64,000 bases of DNA from JANPBY01 sp963851405 (GCA_963851405.1 CAWKPB010000006.1:376023-440022), one strand, 5' to 3'. Counted from the first letter of the stretch, positions 17,476-26,544 are shown. Numbers and translations: made by a program. Notes: generated by a model from the sequence alone, not told the origin.

Positions 17476-19253
17476 GATCCCTCTTTCGGTCTTGGTGGGG
17501 AGAGGCTACCGGACGCTGCCCGACTTCGTGACCTCAACACGAGCAGTCCCGAGAGCAGCACACCCATGAGGGCCGAGAGATCGGCAAGAACCACCCAGAA
17601 GGTCTGAGGCCCCCAAGCGGGCATTTGTGTCGGGCCGGGCACGAGCCAGAGCTGTAGCGACGGGTCGTCCACGACCTGGACGGCTCCGCCCAACACGAAC
17701 TCGGGAACAACCCCTGGAGTGTCCCGTTCAACGACGACATACCCGATACCCAGTCTGGCCAGGTCCGTCGATTGGGAGTCGGTGTCCGCAAGCACACGTT
17801 CGATGTCGGACGAACGTTGAGACTCTTCAGGGAGCAACGAAATCCCGTTGTCGCCGTTGACCACCACCAGGCGACGATCCACGACGCTCGGTCGAGGAAT
17901 CCAGCGCGGCGCAGGGTCCAGGCTGACCCGGTCATCGTTGAAGGAGAACGCCCGAAACGAACTCCACGGGAGGACCATGACGTCCCCAGGGTGGGAGGAG
18001 TCCTCGAGAACGGTGCGGGTAGCGCTCCAGGCTGCGGGTTCGGCTACCGGCGACAAACGACCCCAGACGCCGAGTGCCAGATCAGGGAGGACCAGCAGCG
18101 GGACAAGGGCGAAAGCGGTGAGCACGCTCCGGCGCGCAGCGGTGTCGTGCACCAGCGCGGAGAGGCGCTCGGCGGCTAGAGCGACGACCACGGCCAACGG
18201 CAGAGCCCATAGCGCGACGAACTTGCTCGAGTCCCGAAGAAGGCCGAACGCCGACGTCGTGCTGATCAGCGCCTCGAGCAGATCTTGGCCGAGGGGGGTC
18301 GCCGTCCACAAAGCCAGCATCAGTCCGAGGCCCCCGATGGAGACGAGAGCCCCGCTCTTCCGTCCGCTTACCCGCTGTCGCAGAAGCGGCCAGCCGTAAG
18401 CCATCCCGCCAAGCACGAGGAGCAGACCAGCCAACGCCCAGGGAAGGGTTCTGCTGGTCGGAACTACGTCGCCGTTCCAGACTCCCCCAAGTCCCAAGAC
18501 GCTGCCAACGACGCCGAAAGGCGAGTCCGGCCGGGCAGCGAACTCGGCTACGCCCGTGACCGCCGGCCCGTCACCGGCCGTCGGGTGGAGCAGTCCTGGG
18601 AGCCACCAGGGGGAATTGACGAGGATGATCAGCGCCGCCACGAGAGCGAAGCGCCGGGCGGATCGAGACACCTGAGCCCAGTCCAAGCACCAGGCGAGGA
18701 CGATCACGGTGACGGTCGCACTGAGGATCCCCGCCGTTGGGACCAAGGAGCCGAGGGCAAGAAGCAGCACGAGTGCTGGCACGCCGCCTGAGGACCCTCC
18801 GGCGACGCGTACCGAAGCCATCACCAGCCACGGCAGACAGGCATACCCCAGGAGCAACCACCAGTGGCCGAGTACGAGGCGTTCCGCCACGAAGGGGTTC
18901 CAGACGTACGCCGTTGCCGCGATACAAGCGACGAGTCGACTACCTGAAGGGACCAGCGCGGCCGCTCCCAGGCCAGCTACGACCAGCAGAATTACGAGCA
19001 GGCCCTTTTGGATCCACTGGCCGTCGATGATCTGCGCCAGAACAACCGTCACAGCCTCCGCTGGGACCGCACGTGGAAGCGCCTCACCAACGCCGAGAGA
19101 GTCGGGCAACATCGTCTGGCGGGACACCGCAACGGCGTCGTAACTCAAGACGTACCCAGGGCGTAGGACCGGCGCGGCGACAGCGACAGTCAACGCTCCG
19201 ACCCAGGCCCGGACCGCCCACCGACCCCCTGAAAGGGCTGCCATCACCGTCAT
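17460..19253 (-). CDS. Large GT-C-like multi-pass membrane protein (Rv0226c type)
   Basis: The product of about 597 residues has eleven or more hydrophobic segments followed by an extracytoplasmic region (from about residue 400) and a last transmembrane helix. The first loop after helix 1 (VLSYDAVAVSRQTMLPDSLG) carries an acidic residue where GT-C glycosyltransferases keep theirs. No family motif is decisive. ATG 19253 (MTVMAALSGG) follows GGAG closely; ATG 19283 is an alternative start. It overlaps the DUF2613-like gene by 16 bp. Mycobacterium Rv0226c is a similar-sized membrane protein in an equivalent setting (from memory). Transfer of a sugar from a lipid-linked donor is possible but unproven. 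Confidence 0.6.
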   Translation of the reverse strand: MTVMAALSGGRWAVRAWVGALTVAVAAPVLRPGYVLSYDAVAVSRQTMLPDSLGVGEALPRAVPAEAVTVVLAQIIDGQWIQKGLLVILLVVAGLGAAALVPSGSRLVACIAATAYVWNPFVAERLVLGHWWLLLGYACLPWLVMASVRVAGGSSGGVPALVLLLALGSLVPTAGILSATVTVIVLAWCLDWAQVSRSARRFALVAALIILVNSPWWLPGLLHPTAGDGPAVTGVAEFAARPDSPFGVVGSVLGLGGVWNGDVVPTSRTLPWALAGLLLVLGGMAYGWPLLRQRVSGRKSGALVSIGGLGLMLALWTATPLGQDLLEALISTTSAFGLLRDSSKFVALWALPLAVVVALAAERLSALVHDTAARRSVLTAFALVPLLVLPDLALGVWGRLSPVAEPAAWSATRTVLEDSSHPGDVMVLPWSSFRAFSFNDDRVSLDPAPRWIPRPSVVDRRLVVVNGDNGISLLPEESQRSSDIERVLADTDSQSTDLARLGIGYVVVERDTPGVVPEFVLGGAVQVVDDPSLQLWLVPGPTQMPAWGPQTFWVVLADLSALMGVLLSGLLVLRSRSRAASGSLSPPRPKEGSCSAD

Positions 19254-19337
19254 AGGACTCCAGGGACCTCCGCCCGGCGCCATTAGGGTGGCCGCGGTGC
19301 TGTGGCGTCAGGGTAACCGCGACCGAGGGAGCAGCGA

Positions 19338-20555
19338 GTGACCCGCGAGGGCGGCCGGCTCGGATTTGTTCGTGGACAGGGGGCCGTTGCCCTTGGGCTG
19401 ATGGTCGGCAACGTCCTGGGGTATGCCTTGGCGCTCGTCGCGGCTCGCCGTCTTGGACCGGTCGGGTTCGGAGAGCTGAGCGCACTTCTCGCCGTGATTA
19501 TCGTGCTGGCCGTTTTGCCCACCGGGCTACAGACGGTCGTCGCGCGGGCCGTCGCCGAGGGCAAGAGTGGCCGGTGGACCGAGACTTCCCGTTCCCGCGT
19601 CGCATTGCTGTCTTTGCTTGTGGCGGGTCTGGCCTTGATCCCCCTCCTGATCCTTGGACGAATCCTGAATTCCGCCCCAGCCAGTGTCGTCCTGGTAGCG
19701 CTTCTTGTCGCACCCCTCGTGGTCCTGGGGTGGAGCCAGGGCCTGAGTCAGGGCGCGGAACGGCTGGGTCGGCTAGCGGTGCTGCTCACCCTCAACAATG
19801 GAGGCCGGGCCACCGGTGCAATCCTTGGCGTCCTGGTCTTCCCAAGCGCAATCGGCGCCATCGGCGGGGCACTCGCAGCAGCCACCCTTGCGGCTGCGTA
19901 CGCCCTGGCGTCGGGGGCAACGGCCTCCAACAAATCTGTGTGGGTCACCCGCCGCGACCTGTCTCAGGTGATCCGAGCCACCACCTCCCTCCTGGCTTTG
20001 TTCCTCTGCGCCAACGTCGATGTCGTCCTGGCCAGAGCGGTGCTAGAACCCAACGAGGCCGGCCTTTACGCCGCCGGCTCGATCGTGACGAAGGTGGCCT
20101 TCTGGCTTCCGCAGTTCGTCGCGGTCACCGCCCTCCCGCGGTTCGTGGACCCCACCCGCCGCCAGGCAGCACTACGAGGGTCACTGGCTCTGGTCACCAT
20201 CTTGCTCTTGGCACTGATCGCTGGCACCGTGGTCAGCGACGCTCTGATCGTGCGGGTCATCGGCGGCCCGGCCTATGACTCCCTTGCTCCCTTGCTGCCG
20301 TGGTTTGCAGTCGCAGGTGGTATCTGGGCTCTCAACCAGGTCTTCTTGTACGACGCCATCGCCCGGCGCGAAAGCCACGCAGCCCTCGGGCTTTGGATAG
20401 GGCTCGGTGTCCTGATCCTGCTCGTCGCAGTTGGCCCGGTAACGGATGCCGAGTCCTTGATTGCGGTCACGTGTTTGTGCGGACTCGGTGTCCTGCTGCC
20501 GTATGGCTGGTCGGCCAGGAGCGGGTACCGGACGCGTGCCGGTGAATCGATGTAG
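19338..20555 (+). CDS. MOP-superfamily polysaccharide flippase (Wzx-like)
   Basis: The 405-residue protein has about twelve transmembrane segments in a regular pattern and the N-terminal GYALALVAARRLGPVGFGELSALLAV typical of O-antigen/polysaccharide translocases of the MOP exporter superfamily. Such proteins flip lipid-linked oligosaccharides across the cytoplasmic membrane. The GTG at 19338 follows GGGAGCAGC. It is divergent from the GT-C-like gene and completes the glycan-assembly theme of the region (transferases, acyltransferase, flippase). The substrate cannot be read from sequence. The liv operon starts 103 bp downstream. Confidence 0.82.
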   Translation: MTREGGRLGFVRGQGAVALGLMVGNVLGYALALVAARRLGPVGFGELSALLAVIIVLAVLPTGLQTVVARAVAEGKSGRWTETSRSRVALLSLLVAGLALIPLLILGRILNSAPASVVLVALLVAPLVVLGWSQGLSQGAERLGRLAVLLTLNNGGRATGAILGVLVFPSAIGAIGGALAAATLAAAYALASGATASNKSVWVTRRDLSQVIRATTSLLALFLCANVDVVLARAVLEPNEAGLYAAGSIVTKVAFWLPQFVAVTALPRFVDPTRRQAALRGSLALVTILLLALIAGTVVSDALIVRVIGGPAYDSLAPLLPWFAVAGGIWALNQVFLYDAIARRESHAALGLWIGLGVLILLVAVGPVTDAESLIAVTCLCGLGVLLPYGWSARSGYRTRAGESM

Positions 20556-20658
20556 GTGGTCTTTCGGATTCGCCACCACGCCGTGGCATCGTCGCTATGC
20601 TCCGAAGACTGCCCAGCCGAAACCGGGCGGGGTCCGACGACACGTGAGGAGCACAAGT

Positions 20659-21939
20659 GTGCTGAGCCGACTCACCGTGAAAGCGCTTACCGTCTTGGTC
20701 CTAGCTATGGGCGCCGCCGCCTTCTTCGGAGTAGGTAGCGCACAGGCTTCCACCCCAGCCGAAGACGGCGAGTCAATCGTCGGAACGTTGCTCACGAACC
20801 TTCGGGCGCCGGTCCCCGGGGTGACGATCTCCGTGACCGACAACAAGGCCTTCACCTTGACCACCGTCACCCAGACGGACGGCAAGTGGGCCATCGCCGT
20901 TCCCGGAACCGGCTCATACACGGTGACCCTTGATGAAGCCACCCTCCCGGACGGGATCGCGGCGCCCATCAAGAACCCCATCGAGACGACCGTTCGAAAG
21001 GGCACTGACCGACCGGTCCTCTTCGTGCTCGGCGAGCGTGAACGCAATGTGCAGTCCATCTGGGATCGCGCCGCTCAACTGACTGTGGAGGGATTGCGCT
21101 TCGGCCTACTTCTTGCCCTGGCCGCAGTTGGTCTGTCACTCATCTACGGCACCACCGGGCTCACCAACTTCGCGCACGGAGAGTTGGTCACGTTCGGGGC
21201 CCTCATCATTTGGTGGCTGAACGTGAGTGTCGGCTTGGGCCTGATCCTCGCCGCGATCGTTGGCGTGATCCTCAGCGGTGGCTTTGGGGCCGTGATGGAC
21301 GCTGGACTCTGGAAGCCGTTGCGAAAACGAGGCACGGGCCTCATCGCCATGATGATCGTGTCCATCGGACTCGCTCTGGCGCTTCGAAGTGTGTTCCAGA
21401 TCTTCTTCGGCGCGACCAGCCGGGCCTACACCGAATACCAAGGACAGGCCGGAATCGACTTCGGTCCGGTGAGCATCACGCCGACGAACTTGGTCAGCAT
21501 GGCGGTCGCCGCCATCGTCCTCACCTTAGCTGGACTCGCCTTGCTCAAGACTCGTGTCGGCAAGGCCACCCGGGCTGTCTCGGACAACCCATCGTTGGCC
21601 GCGACCACCGGTATCGATGTCGAGCGTGTGATCCGGGTCGTATGGGTGGCTGGGGCCGCCCTGGCCGGCCTAGGCGGATTCCTCATCGCGCTGAGCCAGC
21701 AGGCGTCGTTCCTGATCGGTCAACAGACGCTGTTGCTCGTCTTCGCCGCTGTGACGCTTGGTGGCCTAGGGACGGCGTTCGGTGCCGTGGTGGGTTCTCT
21801 CGTGGTCGGGTTGTTCATCTCTTTGTCCACGCTCATCATCCCCACCGAACTACAGAATGTCGGGGCCCTCGGGATCCTGATCATCATCTTGTTGATCAGA
21901 CCGGTCGGGTTGCTGGGCCGCCAGGGAAGGGTGGGCTGA
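20659..21939 (+). CDS. livH: Branched-chain amino-acid ABC permease LivH with extra N-terminal exported domain
   Basis: LivH is one of two permeases of branched-chain amino-acid type importers. The LivH core starts near residue 140, with LSLIYGTTGLTNFAHGEL at about 158-175 and the C-terminal AAVTLGGLGTAFGAVVGSLVVG. The preceding 140 residues are unusual: a cleavable-looking signal peptide (residues 1-31, ending GVGSAQA) and a beta-rich segment (about 37-120: SIVGTLLTNLRAPVPGVTISV) resembling a carboxypeptidase-regulatory-like or prealbumin-like domain, presumably outside the membrane. The GTG at 20659 is chosen because GAGGAG lies seven bases upstream. It is the first gene of livH-livM-livG-livF. 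Confidence 0.9.
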   Translation: MLSRLTVKALTVLVLAMGAAAFFGVGSAQASTPAEDGESIVGTLLTNLRAPVPGVTISVTDNKAFTLTTVTQTDGKWAIAVPGTGSYTVTLDEATLPDGIAAPIKNPIETTVRKGTDRPVLFVLGERERNVQSIWDRAAQLTVEGLRFGLLLALAAVGLSLIYGTTGLTNFAHGELVTFGALIIWWLNVSVGLGLILAAIVGVILSGGFGAVMDAGLWKPLRKRGTGLIAMMIVSIGLALALRSVFQIFFGATSRAYTEYQGQAGIDFGPVSITPTNLVSMAVAAIVLTLAGLALLKTRVGKATRAVSDNPSLAATTGIDVERVIRVVWVAGAALAGLGGFLIALSQQASFLIGQQTLLLVFAAVTLGGLGTAFGAVVGSLVVGLFISLSTLIIPTELQNVGALGILIIILLIRPVGLLGRQGRVG

Positions 21940-21943
21940 CGAC

Positions 21944-22933
21944 ATGGACTGGAACTTCATTTTCTCAGCCTCAGTGTCGTCAGCCATCGGACTCGAGGCG
22001 GTCGTCTTCTGTTTAGCCGCGATCGGCATCAATATCCAATTCGGCTACACCGGCCTACTCAACTTCGGCCAGGCCGGCTTCCTGGCCATCGCCGCATACG
22101 GTCTCGCATCCATCGTGGCCGTCGCCGGCCTCAGCTTCTGGCTTGGCATGCTCGTCGGGCTCGTCGCCGCGATTCTGTTCGCGCTGTTACTCGGCGTCCC
22201 CACGCTGCGACTGAGGGCTGACTATCTCGCCATTGTCACCATTGCGGCTGCAGAGATCGTCCGGCTCGTTTTCCGCTCCGTCACGTTGCGCGACTACTTT
22301 GGTGGCTCGGACGGGCTGCAGAACTTCGCGGAACCGTTCTACCAACTCAACCCGCTTCCGGTGAACACCACGTACGGCGTCGGGTCGGTCACCTTCAACG
22401 AGCGCGTCACCTTCCTGTTGATCGTGGGCTGGACGATCGTCGCGATCTTCTTGCTGATCACCTTCTTGCTCATGCGCAGCCCCTGGGGCCGGGTTCAGAA
22501 GGCGATCCGCGAAGACGAGGACGCCGTTCGTTCCTTGGGCAAAAACGTCTATTGGTTCAAGATGCAGTCGTTGATGCTGGGCGCAGCCGCCGGAGCTTTC
22601 GGTGGCTTCCTCTTCGCCCTAGGTCGCGCTGCTGTTCAGCCAGACACATTCAGTACGAACCTGACGTTCTTCGCTTATACGATCTTGATCCTGGGTGGTG
22701 CCGCGCGAGTCTTTGGCCCCGTGCTCGGAACGCTGATCTTCTGGTTTGTCATCCAGTTCTCCGACGTCGCCCTCGGCGAGGCGGTCAACAAGGGATACAT
22801 CACGATCATCACGGCCGAACAGGCATCATTGATCCGCTTTGTGATCGTGGGCTGTGCCCTCATGGCGCTCATGATCTTCAGACCACAAGGCATCCTTGGT
22901 GACCGAAGGGAGATTGCCCTCGATGAGCGCTGA
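21944..22933 (+). CDS. livM: Branched-chain amino-acid ABC permease LivM
   Basis: The second permease subunit of the importer has 329 residues with about nine transmembrane helices. Family marks include GYTGLLNFGQAGFLAIAAYG (about residues 34-53) and LRLRADYLAIVTIAAAEIVRL (about 87-107). The cytoplasmic loop RSPWGRVQKAIREDEDAVRSLG contacts the ATPase. It starts four bases after the livH stop, and its end overlaps the livG start by 11 bp, so the operon is tightly coupled. Substrate specificity is not determined by the permeases alone. Confidence 0.93.
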   Translation: MDWNFIFSASVSSAIGLEAVVFCLAAIGINIQFGYTGLLNFGQAGFLAIAAYGLASIVAVAGLSFWLGMLVGLVAAILFALLLGVPTLRLRADYLAIVTIAAAEIVRLVFRSVTLRDYFGGSDGLQNFAEPFYQLNPLPVNTTYGVGSVTFNERVTFLLIVGWTIVAIFLLITFLLMRSPWGRVQKAIREDEDAVRSLGKNVYWFKMQSLMLGAAAGAFGGFLFALGRAAVQPDTFSTNLTFFAYTILILGGAARVFGPVLGTLIFWFVIQFSDVALGEAVNKGYITIITAEQASLIRFVIVGCALMALMIFRPQGILGDRREIALDER

Positions 22934-23915
22934 ACCAGCGGACGCCGCGCCCCCGACGGAGCTGGCCAGCCGCAAGGACGAGGTAACCCAGATCCTGGCC
23001 GACGTCCCGCGAGAGCCAGGTTCGTCCAAGCCGGACCCAATCCTCATTGCCGACGACATGGTCAGACGCTTCGGCGGCCTGACCGCCGTCAACGTCAACC
23101 ACATCGAGATCCAGCGCGGCGCGATCACGGCGTTGATCGGCCCCAACGGTGCCGGTAAGACGACGTTCTTCAACATGCTCACTGGGTTCGACCAACCGGA
23201 CTCAGGGAAGTGGGTTTTTGAAGGCAAGCCGCTGGCCAAGATGCAGGCTTACAAGGTTGCGCGACTGGGGATGGTCCGCACGTTCCAGCTCACCAAGGCC
23301 CTCAGCAAGTTGACCGTGATCGAGAACATGCGCCTGGGTGCGGGCGGTCAAGGCGGGGAAGTCTTCTGGCGTGCGTTTCTGAGACCTCTGTGGAGTTCAC
23401 AGGAAAAGAGTTACACCGAGCGAGCGGACGATCTGCTCGCGCGCTTCAAGCTCGATGCCAAGCGCGAGGATTTCGCCGGGTCGCTGTCCGGGGGTCAGCG
23501 CAAGTTGTTAGAGATGGCCCGGTCGCTGATGACCCAACCAACCCTCGTCATGCTCGACGAGCCCATGGCCGGGGTCAACCCAGCACTGACCCAGTCCCTC
23601 CTTGGCCACGTCAAATCCCTGCGCGACGAAGGAATGACCGTCCTGTTCGTTGAACACGACATGGACATGGTCCGAGACATCTCCGACTGGGTGATTGTGA
23701 TGGCCCAGGGCGAAGTGATTGCCGAAGGCCCCCCGCACGAGGTGATGCGCGACCAGCGAGTGATCGACGCCTACCTCGGCGCACACCACGACGTGTCCCT
23801 CGAAGCCGCGTCCGCCGGCGCCTCGTCCACCGAGTCCGCGCCCGAGGTCGAACCGGCAGGCCAAACCGACATCATCGAAGGCGGAGACGACGCCGACAGG
23901 AGAACGACGTGGTAG
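22923..23915 (+). CDS. livG: Branched-chain amino-acid ABC ATPase LivG
   Basis: This ATP-binding subunit of 330 residues has Walker A GPNGAGKTTFF, signature LSGGQRKLLEMARSL, Walker B LVMLDEPMAG and switch His in VEHDMDMV. ATG 22923 lies inside the livM end and gives MSAEPADAAPP. The N-terminal 45 residues before the ATPase fold and the C-terminal 45 residues (acidic, alanine-rich) exceed the usual LivG of about 255 residues. The gene overlaps livF by seven bases. Confidence 0.94.
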   Translation: MSAEPADAAPPTELASRKDEVTQILADVPREPGSSKPDPILIADDMVRRFGGLTAVNVNHIEIQRGAITALIGPNGAGKTTFFNMLTGFDQPDSGKWVFEGKPLAKMQAYKVARLGMVRTFQLTKALSKLTVIENMRLGAGGQGGEVFWRAFLRPLWSSQEKSYTERADDLLARFKLDAKREDFAGSLSGGQRKLLEMARSLMTQPTLVMLDEPMAGVNPALTQSLLGHVKSLRDEGMTVLFVEHDMDMVRDISDWVIVMAQGEVIAEGPPHEVMRDQRVIDAYLGAHHDVSLEAASAGASSTESAPEVEPAGQTDIIEGGDDADRRTTW

Positions 23916-24757
23916 AGCACGACGACTCCAAGACCTCAGGCGAGATCAACCGCGCGGAGGGGCAGATCGCTGGCGGCCGGGAAGAGGCGACCCATCTCGA
24001 CCGCACGGCGCATCTCGCTGCGGCGGACGACGCGCTCGTGGTCGCCCACGAGTTGGTTGCTGGTTATCTGCCCGGGGTCAATATCCTCAACGGCTGTGAC
24101 CTGTACGCAAACCAAGGTGAACTAGTCGGAATCATCGGGCCCAACGGCGCGGGCAAGTCCACACTCCTCAAAGCGATCTTCGGCTTGGTCCGCATCCATG
24201 AGGGCAATGTGCGCATTGGCGATGACGACATCACCAACCTCAAACCCAACAAACTCGTGACCATGGGCGTCGGGTTCGTACCTCAAAACGACAACATCTT
24301 CCCCTCGCTCACCATCGAGGAAAACCTCGAAATGGGCGTGTATCAGCGCCCCAAGTCCTTTGCCGAGCGCTTCGCGTTCGTGAGTGAGCTCTTTCCCGCA
24401 CTGGCCGATCGCCGCAAGCAGGTGGCTGGTTCCCTGTCCGGCGGTGAACGCCAAATGGTGGCCATGAGCCGCGCTCTCATGATGGATCCGCAGGTTCTCC
24501 TGCTGGACGAGCCGTCAGCGGGACTGTCCCCTGTCATGACCGACGAGGTCTTCGTCCAGACGAAGAAGGTCAATGCCACGGGAGTCACCGTGATCATGGT
24601 TGAGCAGAACGCTAATCGCTGCCTGCAGATCGCGGACCGTGGATACGTCTTGGACCAGGGACGCAACGCCTATACGGGCACCGGGGCGTCCTTGCTCCGA
24701 GACCCGAAGGTGATCCAGCTCTACCTGGGTACCTTGGCTGGCGCCAGCGAGACCTAG
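23909..24757 (+). CDS. livF: Branched-chain amino-acid ABC ATPase LivF
   Basis: This is the second ATP-binding subunit, 282 residues, with Walker A GPNGAGKSTLLKAIFGL, the LivF-typical VPQNDNIFPSLTIEENLEMG, signature LSGGERQMVAMSRALM, Walker B VLLLDEPSAGLSP and a Gln-containing switch VEQNANRCL. The GTG at 23909 overlaps the livG stop. A charged N-terminal extension of about 40 residues precedes the fold. It is the last gene of the operon and is followed by a strong hairpin. Confidence 0.94.
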   Translation: MVEHDDSKTSGEINRAEGQIAGGREEATHLDRTAHLAAADDALVVAHELVAGYLPGVNILNGCDLYANQGELVGIIGPNGAGKSTLLKAIFGLVRIHEGNVRIGDDDITNLKPNKLVTMGVGFVPQNDNIFPSLTIEENLEMGVYQRPKSFAERFAFVSELFPALADRRKQVAGSLSGGERQMVAMSRALMMDPQVLLLDEPSAGLSPVMTDEVFVQTKKVNATGVTVIMVEQNANRCLQIADRGYVLDQGRNAYTGTGASLLRDPKVIQLYLGTLAGASET

Positions 24758-24971
24758 TCGCGCTTCGCGGCTCGACCCGACGCTCGCCTCGGTGGGCACG
24801 CCAGTTCTGTTCTTCTACCAAGGCCGGGCCGGTGGCTTTCCGCCGTCGTCGATGGCGCGGCGGCTGGTGCTGCCGGCGGTCGTTCGGTCCCGACGTGGCC
24901 GGCTCGACCGGGGGGCGAAGGCGCCCTGGACCTAGGGCACCAGACGTGTGTGATCACTCCGGTCCCGAACA

Positions 24972-25011
24972 AGCATCAGGCCCGGTCCTCGAGAGGACCG
25001 GGCCTGATGCT
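24972..25011. terminator. Perfect 19-bp hairpin between livF and the substrate-binding gene
   Basis: AGCATCAGGCCCGGTCCTC at 24972-24990 is followed, after two bases, by its exact reverse complement at 24993-25011. It lies 12 bp past the stop of the minus-strand binding-protein gene and about 215 bp past livF. The symmetry and convergent placement suggest a bidirectional terminator, although no T-tract is present on either side. The 24758-24971 stretch is GC-rich and shows no gene. Confidence 0.75.
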
Positions 25012-25023
25012 GTACCAAACGGT

Positions 25024-26376
25024 TTAGCTGTTCGGGCCGAGGCCCTGCTGAACCAGTTCCTGTACGACCTTGGCCGATTCGTCGAAGCCGATCAAAACGA
25101 TCGCCTCCGGGTCGGTGGCCGCGATCTTGGTGACCTGGCTGCTGAAGGACTGGGCGTCGGGCGGGTAGAACTCCGTCGCGACGACCGAGCCGCCACCGTC
25201 ATTGAGCGACACGGTGGTGTAGTTGGCCAGACCTTCACCGTAGGAGTCCTGGAGAACCAGGATCGCTACGTTCAGGAAACCATCAGCGATGATCCGGTTG
25301 CCGAGCACCCGACCCTGAAGGACGTCGGACGGAGCGGTCCGCCAGAACATGCCCTTGTCCGGGAAGGTGGTGAGCTCGGGAGAGGTGTTGGCCGGCGAAA
25401 TCTGGACAACGCCCGCGCCCGCAACCTTGTCGAGAACGCTCAGCGTTACCGAGGACGAAGCCGCACCGATGATGACGTCGACACCCTGCTTGAGGTGCTT
25501 GTCAACGGTCAGCGAGGCGGTGTCTGTGGTGGTGTCGCCGGAGTCGCCCGGCAGCCACTTCACGTCCTTGCCCAACACGCCGCCAGCCTTGTTGATCTCC
25601 TTGACGGCGAGCTTGGCGCCAGCGACCTCGGGCGGCCCGAGGGACGCGAGGGAGCCAGTGATCGGCAGCAGGCCGCCGACCGTGAGAGTGCCATCAGCGC
25701 CGGCGTTCACCTTGCTGGTGGTCTTCGGTGCCTCATCCGTGGCCGGCTCAACGACGCCTGCCTGGAAGTCGACCGGGTAGGCCGGGTCAGCATCCGCGTT
25801 CAGTCCGGGAACCTTGTTCTCGGAGTTGTACGTGTAGATGCCAACCGTCGCGGTCGTCGGGTCACCGAACTGGTCGAACTCAATCGCGCCGGAGACACCG
25901 TCATAGTCGATGTCCTCGCCGTCCTTGATCAGACCGGCACACTCTTCGAAGGCCGTGCACTTGGTGCCGCCCTCGGAGACGCTGCGCATGTTGTCAGCGA
26001 TGTCCTTACCTGCATCGGACTTGCCCTGCGCTGCGGCCAGTGCGGCCAGGATCACCGAGTCGTACGTCTCGGGACCATAGGAGTAACCGATCTCGGGAAG
26101 CGACGGGTCAACTTCGTCGAGCCGGTCGCGGAAGTCGCTCTCGATCTCGGCGCCGGGCAGGGTGCCGGGGACACCATCGAGGGTGCCGGCCGGGAGCTCG
26201 GCGAGCGGACCGTTACCGATGTTGCCGTCCACGAGGTACAACGGCGTGCCCGTCTCGCTGCCGATGGTGGGCGACGCGCTCCCGGTGTCCCCTCCACTAC
26301 TGCTGCAGGCAGCCAGGGCCAAAGCCGCTGCGCCTGCGACGGCTACGAGCCGCCACGTTGCATTACGTCGAATCAT
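25024..26376 (-). CDS. LivJ-like substrate-binding lipoprotein with circularly permuted halves
   Basis: This 450-residue type I periplasmic-binding-fold lipoprotein is presumably the receptor for the adjacent liv importer. The signal peptide ends in the lipobox LAAC (Cys24). The order of the fold is swapped. Residues 44-208 match what is normally the C-terminal half of such receptors (LYLVDGNIGNGPLAELPAG, ETYDSVILAALAAAQGK, paired Cys140/Cys146, DYDGVSGAIEFDQFGDPTTA). A linker of about 20 residues follows. Residues 228-450 then match the usual N-terminal half (GTLTVGGLLPITGSLASLGP, VIIGAASSSVTLSVLDKV, ILVLQDSYGEGLANY, AIVLIGFDESAKVVQEL). The protein ends at QGLGPNS, the point where a normal homologue would continue into LYLVDGN. 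The frame is uninterrupted. The gene is convergent with livF. Confidence 0.88.
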   Translation of the reverse strand: MIRRNATWRLVAVAGAAALALAACSSSGGDTGSASPTIGSETGTPLYLVDGNIGNGPLAELPAGTLDGVPGTLPGAEIESDFRDRLDEVDPSLPEIGYSYGPETYDSVILAALAAAQGKSDAGKDIADNMRSVSEGGTKCTAFEECAGLIKDGEDIDYDGVSGAIEFDQFGDPTTATVGIYTYNSENKVPGLNADADPAYPVDFQAGVVEPATDEAPKTTSKVNAGADGTLTVGGLLPITGSLASLGPPEVAGAKLAVKEINKAGGVLGKDVKWLPGDSGDTTTDTASLTVDKHLKQGVDVIIGAASSSVTLSVLDKVAGAGVVQISPANTSPELTTFPDKGMFWRTAPSDVLQGRVLGNRIIADGFLNVAILVLQDSYGEGLANYTTVSLNDGGGSVVATEFYPPDAQSFSSQVTKIAATDPEAIVLIGFDESAKVVQELVQQGLGPNS

Positions 26377-26544
26377 GCAGGTCTCCCTGAACTGGAACTG
26401 CCGATCGCCCGCCGGATGACGGGGTTCGAGGCGTAGTCAATCATGTGTGTGAGGGCCGAGACCTAACGCAGCCATCGTTGGTACCGGGTCGTTGCCCGTT
26501 CGTGACCTTGCTCAATGAGGCGTTCCTGCGCTCCATCGCGCCAT

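Noticed and set aside
25024..26376. Assembly artefact as explanation for the permuted receptor
   Set aside because: The signal peptide, both lobes, linker and stop codon are in one uninterrupted frame, and no duplicated fragment remains nearby; a mis-join would rarely give this. Read-level checking is still listed as a test.
24832..26436. Long plus-strand open frame opposite the permuted binding-protein gene
   Set aside because: It mirrors the coding gene, lacks recognisable domains and would run through the 19-bp terminator-like hairpin.
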